Shown: positions 57,366-64,000 of the stretch, one piece after another
Layout of the letters: each line of letters begins with the position of its first letter
Position numbering within the stretch: position 1 is the first letter of the stretch
Assembly (NCBI RefSeq): GCF_000803215.1
Contig: NZ_JSXC01000024.1
Coordinates: 1 to 64,000, forward strand
Direction of reading: 5' to 3'
DNA from: Pectobacterium fontis
GTDB lineage: Bacteria; Pseudomonadota; Gammaproteobacteria; Enterobacterales; Enterobacteriaceae
Length of the DNA: 64,000 nt
The notes under the pieces: generated by a model
Database searches by the model: none
The model's input: only the letters and a program-made list of their open reading frames with translations
Told to the model about the DNA's origin: nothing
Program-made: the position numbers and the translations under genes

Positions 57366-58262
57366 TTAGTTTAGCGCTTTGTCATTTGGCGCTTTGAACA
57401 ACGCTTTCATTTCATCTGACAGTGCAAAATTCAGGTTGAGATCTTTTGGCGGGATCGGCTGTTTGAACCAGCGATCGAACCATTTTTCCGCTTCACCGGA
57501 GGTTTGTACTTCGGCGATGGTGTCATCAACCAGTTTCTTGAATTGCGGATCGTCCTTACGCAGCATACAGCCATAGGCTTCTTCAGACTGCGCTTTGCCG
57601 ACGATATCCCATTGATCGGCGTTTTTCGCTTTCGCACGTTCGCCAGCCAGCAGAGCATCATCCATCATAAAGGCGACAGCACGGCCGCTTTCCAACGTAC
57701 GGAAGGAGTCACCATGGTCTTTCGCACTGATGATGCGCATTTTCATCTGTTTTTCTTCGTTCAGCTTGTTGAGCAGAACTTCAGAGGTGGTGCCGGAAGT
57801 GACTACGACAGTTTTATCCGCCAGATCGGGGAAATCTTTCACACCGGAATCTTTTTTCGTCAGCAACCGCGTACCGACCACGAAAATGGTGTTAGAGAAC
57901 GCGGCTTGCTTCTGACGTTCCAGATTGTTGGTCGTTGAGCCACATTCAAAATCGAATGTACCGTTCTGTAACAGAGGGATACGATTTTGAGAGGTGATAG
58001 GGAGTAGCTTGACTTGCAGGTTAGGCGCATCCAGCTTTTTCTTAACCGCTTCGACAATTTTGTCAGAATAGGCTTGAGAGTAGCCGACTACTTTTTGCGT
58101 GTTGTCGTAGTAAGAAAAAGGCACAGACGATTCACGGTGACCGATGACGATCACGCCATTATCTTTGACCTTTTTCAATGTACCGGCCAGATCTTCTGCC
58201 TGAGCTACGCTGGCGGCGGTGCCAAGCAGAAGCAGTGATAATGCCAGTTTACGCATTTGCAT
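57366..58262 (-). CDS. gltI: Glutamate/aspartate-binding protein GltI
   Basis: A 298-residue periplasmic binding protein. Signal peptide ends AQA-E; the mature domain starts with GTLKKVKDNGVIVIGHRESS and holds the ligand-binding CGSTTNN and TSGTTSEVLL stretches, matching E. coli GltI. Leader gene of gltIJKL. A sigma-54 promoter and an NtrC palindrome upstream indicate nitrogen control. Confidence 0.96.
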   Translation of the reverse strand: MQMRKLALSLLLLGTAASVAQAEDLAGTLKKVKDNGVIVIGHRESSVPFSYYDNTQKVVGYSQAYSDKIVEAVKKKLDAPNLQVKLLPITSQNRIPLLQNGTFDFECGSTTNNLERQKQAAFSNTIFVVGTRLLTKKDSGVKDFPDLADKTVVVTSGTTSEVLLNKLNEEKQMKMRIISAKDHGDSFRTLESGRAVAFMMDDALLAGERAKAKNADQWDIVGKAQSEEAYGCMLRKDDPQFKKLVDDTIAEVQTSGEAEKWFDRWFKQPIPPKDLNLNFALSDEMKALFKAPNDKALN

Positions 58263-58531
58263 GTTCTAACTCCTTTGCTGTCGTTGCAGTGCAATAGTTA
58301 TAGCGCTGTCATTAATAACCGTATGGTTAATGTGCCCGTTATCTTCACGTTAAACAGCGTAGCGCTGCATCACTTATAACGCTTGACTACTTTTCAGTGA
58401 TAACGCTGCACCGTTAAAGCGCGAAGTTACTGTCTATACAGTTAAAAAGTAGCTGATTGTAAATGGATTGAGGTGGAAATGTTTATTTTTTGCGATATCC
58501 GCCGCACCAAATAGCAGCAATTTCATGTCTA

Positions 58532-58548
58532 TGCACTAAATTAGTGCA
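58532..58548. promoter_or_regulatory. NtrC-type palindrome upstream of gltI
   Basis: TGCACTAAATTAGTGCA is a perfect palindrome fitting the NtrC half-site TGCAC...GTGCA. It lies about 80 bp downstream of the sigma-54 promoter rather than upstream, an unusual place for an enhancer. Confidence 0.75.
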
Positions 58549-58628
58549 TTACTTGCCCTGATAAAGAGCTTTAAAACGACGTAATATCCAAAAAAATACA
58601 GTAGCAACCATTTACAGAGTAATAACAG

Positions 58629-58643
58629 GCAAATACCGTGCCA
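58629..58643 (-). promoter_or_regulatory. Sigma-54 promoter for gltIJKL
   Basis: The minus strand reads TGGCACGGTATTTGC: TGGCAC at -24, TTGC at -12 and GG-N10-GC spacing, a full consensus match. Transcription should start near 58618 and give a leader of about 355 nt before gltI. gltIJKL is Ntr-induced in E. coli. Confidence 0.85.
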
Positions 58644-58646
58644 CAA

Positions 58647-58672
58647 ATAAAAAAGGCATGCGAAAGCATGCC
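58647..58672 (-). terminator. lnt terminator
   Basis: Minus strand GGCATGC-TTTC-GCATGCC followed by TTTTTTATTTG, 26 bp beyond the lnt stop and immediately before the sigma-54 promoter. Confidence 0.92.
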
Positions 58673-58697
58673 CTTAGGGAAAGAGGACGATGCGGGG

Positions 58698-60227
58698 TTA
58701 TCGACGACGGAAACCGAAGAAAACCGCTGCGATACCGCCCAGTAGCGTCACGATCCAGAGAGGCAGGGAACCAAAACGTGCATAAGGCGTTATCCCGGTT
58801 GCTGGCACAACCTGCGTATCCAACACCGCGCGAGTAAACTGCGGCAGGCTGGCGCTGACTTTGCCATCTGGTGCAATTACCGCAGTAACGCCGTTATTGG
58901 TACTACGAACCAGAGGACGACCCAACTCCAGCGCGCGCATCCTCGCCATCTGGAAGTGTTGCCACGGGCCGATTGAATGGCCGAACCAGGCGTCATTAGA
59001 GATGGTCAGCAGCATATCGGTGTCTGGTCGGAAATTATCACGCAACTGCTGGCCCAAGATAATTTCATAACAGATCGCGGCGTTAAGTTTGAAGCCATGG
59101 ACGGAAAGCTGGGGCTGCACGTAGTCTCCCCGGCTAAACGATGACATCGGGAGATCGAAGAATGGCGCCAGTGGACGTAATAGCGTTTCCAGTGGGACGA
59201 ACTCGCCAAAAGGCACCAGATGATTTTTGTTATAACGGTTCGCCGTGGGGTAGTGGTACGGCTCTTTGTCACCCAGAACGATAACCGAGTTATAAAAATC
59301 AGTTTTATTACCATCACGCCGGATATCGACGATACCCGTAATCAGGCTGCTATTATGGCTATGCAGGATGTCATCAATCTGTTTCAGATAGGTATTCTGG
59401 CGGCTTTCAATATCAGGAATCGCAGTTTCTGGCCAGATAACGATAGGTGCTTTGTCCATGTAGGGCACGCTGTTATCCAGATAGATCCTCAGTGTGTTCA
59501 ATAGCTCATCTTGTTCCCACTTCATCGCCTGCGGGATATTGCCCTGTACCAGTGCAACATTAACGGCACGTTCAGGTTGCAGGGTATACCACTGAATGCT
59601 ACGCAGCGGCGATGCGAAAACGAAAACACCGATGGCAATGGCGGCTGGTACGATTTTTCGTTGGGTGATGGCATAGACGAATAGCCCGCTGAGGCTCATC
59701 AACAGGAAGGTAATGGTGTCGATACCCAGAATCGGCGCAATGCCTTTAAGCGGGCCGTCAATCTGGCTGTAGCCGAATTGTAGCCACGGGAAGCCGGTAA
59801 GCACCCAGCCGCGCAGAAATTCCGTTAACTGCCAGAGCACCGGCGCGGCAAGCGCTAGACGCCACAGCGTAGTCTTCGGCCACAGACGCGAGAGCAGGGC
59901 CGAAAAGAGCAGAGGATAGAGCGATAAATAAGCGGCAAGCAGAATCACCAGCGCAATGTTGACCGGGCCCGGCATTCCGCCAAATTGCGCGATACTGACA
60001 TAAACCCAATTAACGCCACTGCCAAAGAGGCCTAATCCCCAGAAAAACCCTATCCAGGCTGACTGACGAGCGGTACGGTTGAGCGTCAGCGCTTGTAGAC
60101 CTATAAGCGAGAGAATCGCCGCAGGCCAGAAATCAAAGGGGGAAAATGCCAGTGTGCCGCAGGCACCAAATAAGAGCGCCAGCAGGGCTTTTACCTGCTG
60201 GCGTTGTAGAAAAGAAGCGACAGCCAT
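58698..60227 (-). CDS. lnt: Apolipoprotein N-acyltransferase Lnt
   Basis: A 509-residue inner-membrane enzyme adding the third acyl chain to lipoproteins. Several N-terminal helices (about 1-210) precede a nitrilase-like domain with the Glu-Lys-Cys triad: Glu in WPETAIPD, Lys in [11 protein letters not shown] and Cys in [13 protein letters not shown] at 60227 ([10 protein letters not shown]) matches E. coli; the 30 upstream codons overlap corC. The gap to the corC stop is 7 bp. Confidence 0.95.
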   Translation of the reverse strand: MAVASFLQRQQVKALLALLFGACGTLAFSPFDFWPAAILSLIGLQALTLNRTARQSAWIGFFWGLGLFGSGVNWVYVSIAQFGGMPGPVNIALVILLAAYLSLYPLLFSALLSRLWPKTTLWRLALAAPVLWQLTEFLRGWVLTGFPWLQFGYSQIDGPLKGIAPILGIDTITFLLMSLSGLFVYAITQRKIVPAAIAIGVFVFASPLRSIQWYTLQPERAVNVALVQGNIPQAMKWEQDELLNTLRIYLDNSVPYMDKAPIVIWPETAIPDIESRQNTYLKQIDDILHSHNSSLITGIVDIRRDGNKTDFYNSVIVLGDKEPYHYPTANRYNKNHLVPFGEFVPLETLLRPLAPFFDLPMSSFSRGDYVQPQLSVHGFKLNAAICYEIILGQQLRDNFRPDTDMLLTISNDAWFGHSIGPWQHFQMARMRALELGRPLVRSTNNGVTAVIAPDGKVSASLPQFTRAVLDTQVVPATGITPYARFGSLPLWIVTLLGGIAAVFFGFRRR

Positions 60228-60234
60228 TGCCAAA

Positions 60235-61113
60235 TTATTCTTCCAATTTTGGTTGAGGGGCACCGTCAGGGATTCTGACATGAACCTGAATAATACGGCG
60301 GCTGTCTGCCATCGCAACTTTAAACAGGTAACCTTCTATGTCGATGGTTTCACCTCGGGCAGGAAGGTGCCCGAAAGACTGCATGACTAAACCGCCGATG
60401 GTGTCGACTTCGTTGTCGCTGAACCGTGTGCCGAAAGCCTCGTTGAAATCTTCGATATCGGTTAAAGCACGAACGGTATAGGTCTGGCGATTAAGCTGAC
60501 GAATATCTCTGTCTTCTTCATCGTCATACTCATCTTCAATTTCGCCAACAATCAGCTCAAGGATATCTTCAATCGTGACCAGACCCGATACGCCACCAAA
60601 TTCATCGATGACAATTGCCATGTGGTAGCGCAGTGAGCGGAACTCATTCAGCATCCGATCAACACGTTTACTTTCTGGCACAACAACGGCAGAACGCAGA
60701 ACTTTATCCATACTGAAGGGTTCGGAATCGCTGCGCATAAACGGCAGCAAATCCTTGGCCATCAGGATGCCTTCAATATGATCTTTATCTTCGCTAATGA
60801 CGGGGAAACGAGAGTGGGCGGATTCGATAATCACGTCCAGACACTCTTCCAGCGTTTGATCGCGCTTGAGCGTAATCATCTGCGAGCGGGGGATCATGAT
60901 GTCGCGTACACGCTGATCGGCGATATCCATGACGCCTTCGAGCATATCGCGTGTTTCAGGATCGATCAGGTCATTCTGTTCGGAATCACGAATCAACGTG
61001 AGTAAATCGTTACGATCTTTTGGCTCGCCGTGAAAAAGTTGATTAAGAATAAGAGAAAAGAAGCCCTTTTTGGGACTGGGTGCATCGTTGTTTTGAGAAT
61101 GGTCGTCGCTCAT
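60235..61113 (-). CDS. corC: CBS-domain protein CorC (YbeX)
   Basis: A 292-residue cytosolic protein with two CBS domains (about 65-200, [20 protein letters not shown] and onward) and a C-terminal CorC/HlyC transporter-associated domain (about 205-285). Historically linked to cobalt and magnesium efflux; recent work ties it to ribosome assembly with YbeY. Same order as E. coli. Confidence 0.95.
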   Translation of the reverse strand: MSDDHSQNNDAPSPKKGFFSLILNQLFHGEPKDRNDLLTLIRDSEQNDLIDPETRDMLEGVMDIADQRVRDIMIPRSQMITLKRDQTLEECLDVIIESAHSRFPVISEDKDHIEGILMAKDLLPFMRSDSEPFSMDKVLRSAVVVPESKRVDRMLNEFRSLRYHMAIVIDEFGGVSGLVTIEDILELIVGEIEDEYDDEEDRDIRQLNRQTYTVRALTDIEDFNEAFGTRFSDNEVDTIGGLVMQSFGHLPARGETIDIEGYLFKVAMADSRRIIQVHVRIPDGAPQPKLEE

Positions 61114-61241
61114 GCGTTTTAATTAACATCACTCTTGTTAAAGGATAATTGCCAACGGCTGGAAGCGGCACAGCGGCTGACGTAGAACAGATAAATACCC
61201 GATATCTTCCCGATTTCGGGCTATACAAAATGTATTTCTAT

Positions 61242-61721
61242 TTATTCGGTGAGGCCATCTTTTTCTGCAAGGTAAGGATCGGCATAACCCATACTTTGCA
61301 TAATCTCGGTTTCCAACGCTTCCATTTCTTCGGCTTCGCTGTCTTCGATATGGTCATACCCTAGCAGATGCAGGCTACCATGGACAACCATGTGCGCCCA
61401 GTGCTCTTCTACGGTTTTTTCCTGCTCCACCGCTTCCTGCTCGACAACCTGACGGCAGATAATTAAATCGCCCAGCAGAGGAAGTTCGACTTCAGGTGGT
61501 GCCTCGAAAGGAAACGACAGCACGTTAGTCGGCTTGTCTTTACCGCGATAGGTGTTATTCAGGTCGCGGCTTTCTGCCTCATCCACGATGCGGATGGTGA
61601 CTTCAGACACTTCCTGAAATTGTGGCAGAACGCCTTCCAGCCAACGCTGAAAGTCTTTTTCTGCCGGTAGCCCCTGTGCTTGTTCGCTGGCGATTTGTAA
61701 ATCGAGAATCACCTGACTCAT
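61242..61721 (-). CDS. ybeY: Endoribonuclease YbeY
   Basis: A 159-residue zinc RNase needed for 16S rRNA 3' maturation and quality control. The zinc triad is [11 protein letters not shown] (H-x3-H-x5-H). The stop-start overlap with ybeZ is 4 bp. Confidence 0.97.
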   Translation of the reverse strand: MSQVILDLQIASEQAQGLPAEKDFQRWLEGVLPQFQEVSEVTIRIVDEAESRDLNNTYRGKDKPTNVLSFPFEAPPEVELPLLGDLIICRQVVEQEAVEQEKTVEEHWAHMVVHGSLHLLGYDHIEDSEAEEMEALETEIMQSMGYADPYLAEKDGLTE

Positions 61722-62776
61722 TTTTGCTCCTGATCTGATGCCGCCGCTTGCGCTTCACGTTTACGCTGTTCTGCTAAGGCGTCTTTACGTTTCTGCTCGG
61801 CATTTTCCCACGCTTCATAAGCATTCACAATCCGCGCGACGACCGGATGGCGCACGACATCTTCGCTATGGAAGAAGTTAAAGCTGATCTCTTCTACATC
61901 GGCCAGCACTTCTATTGCGTGGCGTAAACCGGATTTCAAATTCTTCGGTAGATCGATTTGCGTGACATCACCGGTAATGACAGCTTTTGAGTTGAAGCCA
62001 ATGCGCGTCAGGAACATTTTCATCTGCTCGATGGTGGTGTTCTGACTTTCATCCAGAATGATGAAAGCATCGTTCAGCGTGCGGCCACGCATATAGGCCA
62101 GTGGCGCGACTTCAATCACATTGCGTTCAATGAGTTTCTCAACGCGCTCAAAGCCCAGCATTTCAAACAGCGCATCATAAAGTGGGCGCAGGTAAGGATC
62201 GACTTTCTGGCTCAGATCGCCAGGCAGGAAACCCAGTTTTTCACCGGCTTCGACTGCTGGACGCGTTAACAGAATACGGCGGATATCCTGACGCTCTAGC
62301 GCATCGACGGCGGCCGCAACGGCCAGGTAGGTTTTCCCCGTTCCTGCCGGGCCAACGCCGAACGTGATGTCGTGATCGAGGATGTTAGCGACATATTGTG
62401 CCTGATTCGGGGTGCGTGGTTTGATTACGCCGCGTTTAGTGCGGATATTGACCACTTTGCCATAGTCAGGAACGTGTTCCGTCACCTGTTCCAGCACGCG
62501 AGATTCTTTAATCGCAAGATGAATGTGCTCAGGATCGATATCACCGATGACACCACGTACCGGAGCGGTATCAACATACAGGCGTTGCAGGATATCGGCC
62601 GCCGCTTGCGTCAGCAGATTTTTACCAACCAGTTTGAACTGATTATCCCGGCGATTGATCTCAATGCCTAAGCGGCGCTCTAACTGTTTAATATTGTCAT
62701 CAAATGGACCGCAAAGACTGAGCAAACGTTGGTTATCTGCGGGTTCAAGGGCAATCTCTTTTGTCGTTAGGTTCAA
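61718..62776 (-). CDS. ybeZ: PhoH-family ATPase YbeZ, TTG start
   Basis: A 352-residue PhoH-like NTPase, partner of YbeY. Walker [17 protein letters not shown] and Walker [14 protein letters not shown] are present. The start is taken as TTG at 62776 ([15 protein letters not shown]) because AGAGGA lies 6 nt upstream and E. coli YbeZ begins the same way; the open frame to 62824 adds unrelated residues. First gene of ybeZ-ybeY-corC-lnt. Confidence 0.93.
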   Translation of the reverse strand: MNLTTKEIALEPADNQRLLSLCGPFDDNIKQLERRLGIEINRRDNQFKLVGKNLLTQAAADILQRLYVDTAPVRGVIGDIDPEHIHLAIKESRVLEQVTEHVPDYGKVVNIRTKRGVIKPRTPNQAQYVANILDHDITFGVGPAGTGKTYLAVAAAVDALERQDIRRILLTRPAVEAGEKLGFLPGDLSQKVDPYLRPLYDALFEMLGFERVEKLIERNVIEVAPLAYMRGRTLNDAFIILDESQNTTIEQMKMFLTRIGFNSKAVITGDVTQIDLPKNLKSGLRHAIEVLADVEEISFNFFHSEDVVRHPVVARIVNAYEAWENAEQKRKDALAEQRKREAQAAASDQEQK

Positions 62777-63041
62777 ATTATTCCTCTTGAGCGTTACTGT
62801 GCTGGCGTTATTCTGCCCGCACAAAGTGAACAGTTGTCAGACAGGGTGATGTGTCCGGCATATGAGTGAATTATTTATCGTGAATGCCCGATGACGCAAG
62901 TCACAATAACCATATTGGGATTCTGCCTCGCAAAAGCAAATGTAAGCGCTATGAAATTGAAACCGATGATTAAGAGGGGCTGTCGCAAAAAATGCTGGCG
63001 TGCGCTTAATGTGGTCAAGGCAGGCACACCGTGGAGAACAT
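62777..63041. other. ybeZ upstream region
   Basis: No gene is supported. A weak heat-shock-like CTTGAC with CCAGCAT 15 nt later is visible on the minus strand near 63020-62990, but the -10 part is poor. Open frames here have no family resemblance. Confidence 0.4.
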
Positions 63042-63066
63042 AAAAAATGGGTGGCAAAGCCACCCA
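63042..63066 (-). terminator. miaB terminator
   Basis: Minus strand TGGGTGGC-TTT-GCCACCCA followed by TTTTTTATG, 27 bp beyond the miaB stop. Confidence 0.93.
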
Positions 63067-63093
63067 CAATCAAGTCAGATGAATGATGGCTGG

Positions 63094-64000
63094 TTACGGT
63101 TGATAGAATCCGACGCCGATCTCGTTCTCTTTACGAGTACGAGCGATTACGGAAGAGGGGGATTCGTGTACGCGCAGATCCATTTGATCTTCGGTGCGCA
63201 CCACGATACCGCGCAGTGAGTTGGTATAAACATCAACGATTTCAACATCGACGAATTTACCGATCATGTCCGGTGTGCCCTCAAAGTTGACGACGCGGTT
63301 GTTTTCCGTACGGCCAGACAGCTCCATCACGCTCTTACGCGAGGTGCCTTCCACCAGAATACGCTGAATGGTGCCTAGCATGAGGCGGCTGAAGCGCATT
63401 GCCTGTTGGGTAATGCGTTCTTGCAGCAGGTAAAGACGCTGTTTTTTCTCTTCTTCCAACACGTCATCGACCATATCCGCAGCGGGGGTTCCTGGACGGG
63501 CGGAATAGACAAAGCTGTAGCTCATGTCGAAATTCACGTCGGCAATCAGCTTCATCGTTTGTTCAAAGTCAGCCTGTGTTTCACCAGGGAAACCGACGAT
63601 AAAGTCAGAACTGATCAGGATGCCTGGACGTGCATTGTGCAGCTTACGGATGATGGCTTTGTATTCCAACGCGGTGTGACGACGTTTCATCATCGTCAGC
63701 ACGCGGTCAGAACCACTTTGTACCGGCAAATGCAGGAAGCTGACCAGTTCAGGCGTATCTTCGTAAACGCTGATGATATCGTCCGTAAATTCAATTGGAT
63801 GGCTGGTGGTAAAGCGAATGCGGTCAATCCCGTCAATGGCGGCAACCAGGCGCAGCAGTTCAGCAAAAGAGCAAATTTCACCGTCATAGGTTGCGCCACG
63901 ATAGGCGTTGACGTTCTGCCCCAGAAGGTTAACTTCACGCACGCCCTGCGCGGCAAGTTGAGCGATTTCAAACAACACATCATCGCACGGACGGCTGACT
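63094..64000 (-). CDS. miaB: tRNA-2-methylthio-N6-isopentenyladenosine synthase MiaB (3' part)
   Basis: Partial: about 301 C-terminal residues, open to the window edge ([19 protein letters not shown]). The radical-SAM barrel's [24 protein letters not shown] and [14 protein letters not shown] stretches and the C-terminal TRAM domain (about the last 65 residues) are present. The N-terminal UPF0004 domain and CxxxCxxC cluster lie outside the window. It methylthiolates i6A37 in tRNAs reading U-starting codons. Confidence 0.96.
   Translation of the reverse strand, partial: VSRPCDDVLFEIAQLAAQGVREVNLLGQNVNAYRGATYDGEICSFAELLRLVAAIDGIDRIRFTTSHPIEFTDDIISVYEDTPELVSFLHLPVQSGSDRVLTMMKRRHTALEYKAIIRKLHNARPGILISSDFIVGFPGETQADFEQTMKLIADVNFDMSYSFVYSARPGTPAADMVDDVLEEEKKQRLYLLQERITQQAMRFSRLMLGTIQRILVEGTSRKSVMELSGRTENNRVVNFEGTPDMIGKFVDVEIVDVYTNSLRGIVVRTEDQMDLRVHESPSSVIARTRKENEIGVGFYQP

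Noticed and set aside
62985-63025. Heat-shock sigma-32 promoter for ybeZ
   Set aside because: CTTGAC is acceptable but the -10 (CCAGCAT against CCCCAT) is too weak to claim.
62837-63073. Two overlapping frames between ybeZ and miaB
   Set aside because: They run through the miaB terminator and have no domain; not genes.
1-64000. tRNA genes, CRISPR arrays or prophage
   Set aside because: No TTCGAAT-type T-loop with matching arms, no regular spaced repeats and no phage structural genes were seen by eye.

Overview
The window is chromosomal DNA from an enterobacterium of the Pectobacteriaceae, most likely Pectobacterium. Nearly every protein is a close relative of an E. coli K-12 protein, but the gene blocks are joined in a different order. 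The genus call is inference from gene order, repeats and the GDSL autotransporter. No rRNA, tRNA, CRISPR array or intact mobile element was seen.

Layout. 1-2.7 kb: tyrP and a CinA-like gene. 3.1-8.7 kb: divergent tesA-ybbO-cnoX and ybbA-ybbP. 8.8-12 kb: a Fur-type operon of a siderophore-binding protein and a TonB-dependent receptor. 12.2-17.2 kb: purMN facing upp-uraA-hda. 17.2-22.3 kb: arsC-like, bepA, an inserted ATPase/DUF4276 pair, bcp and gcvR. 22.5-23.8 kb: an inserted AraC regulator and a cupin protein. 24-29.6 kb: dapA-bamC, purC, yeaL and tmcA. 29.4-31.9 kb: a decayed accessory patch with orphan immunity-like genes and an IS630-type transposase remnant. 32-35.6 kb: ypfH, the yffB-dapE-peptidase-ypfN operon and the 19-codon gene ypfM. 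35.8-38.7 kb: an autotransporter esterase and a racemase. 38.9-46.3 kb: cspE, crcB, tatE, lipA, lipB, ybeD, dacA, rlpA and rodA. 46.4-54.1 kb: mrdA, rlmH, rsfS, nadD, holA, lptE and leuS. 54.4-64 kb: ybeL, gltIJKL, lnt-corC-ybeY-ybeZ and the 3' part of miaB, which runs off the right edge.

How the genes work together. Several groups form functional units. mrdA, mrdB, rlpA and dacA build and trim peptidoglycan. lipB and lipA make the lipoyl cofactor. purM, purN and purC are purine synthesis, while upp and uraA salvage uracil. dapA and dapE serve lysine and diaminopimelate synthesis. gltIJKL imports glutamate and aspartate. lptE, bamC, bepA and lnt serve outer-membrane and lipoprotein biogenesis.

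Regulatory sites stand out. There are paired TyrR boxes before tyrP, a Fur box before the siderophore operon and a PurR box before purMN. upp has the UTP-sensing T-run start known from E. coli. crcB has a fluoride riboswitch with an unusual inserted hairpin, and gltI has a consensus sigma-54 promoter plus an NtrC palindrome.

The strongest candidate for something undescribed is a family of elements with four consecutive hairpins, seen at three loci. Stem sequences change with compensation between copies. Two copies lie in sense orientation in the leaders of upp and gcvR, 30-42 nt before the start codon. The second candidate is the two-gene ATPase/TOPRIM-like cassette between bepA and bcp, which resembles split OLD-type or PARIS-type defence modules.
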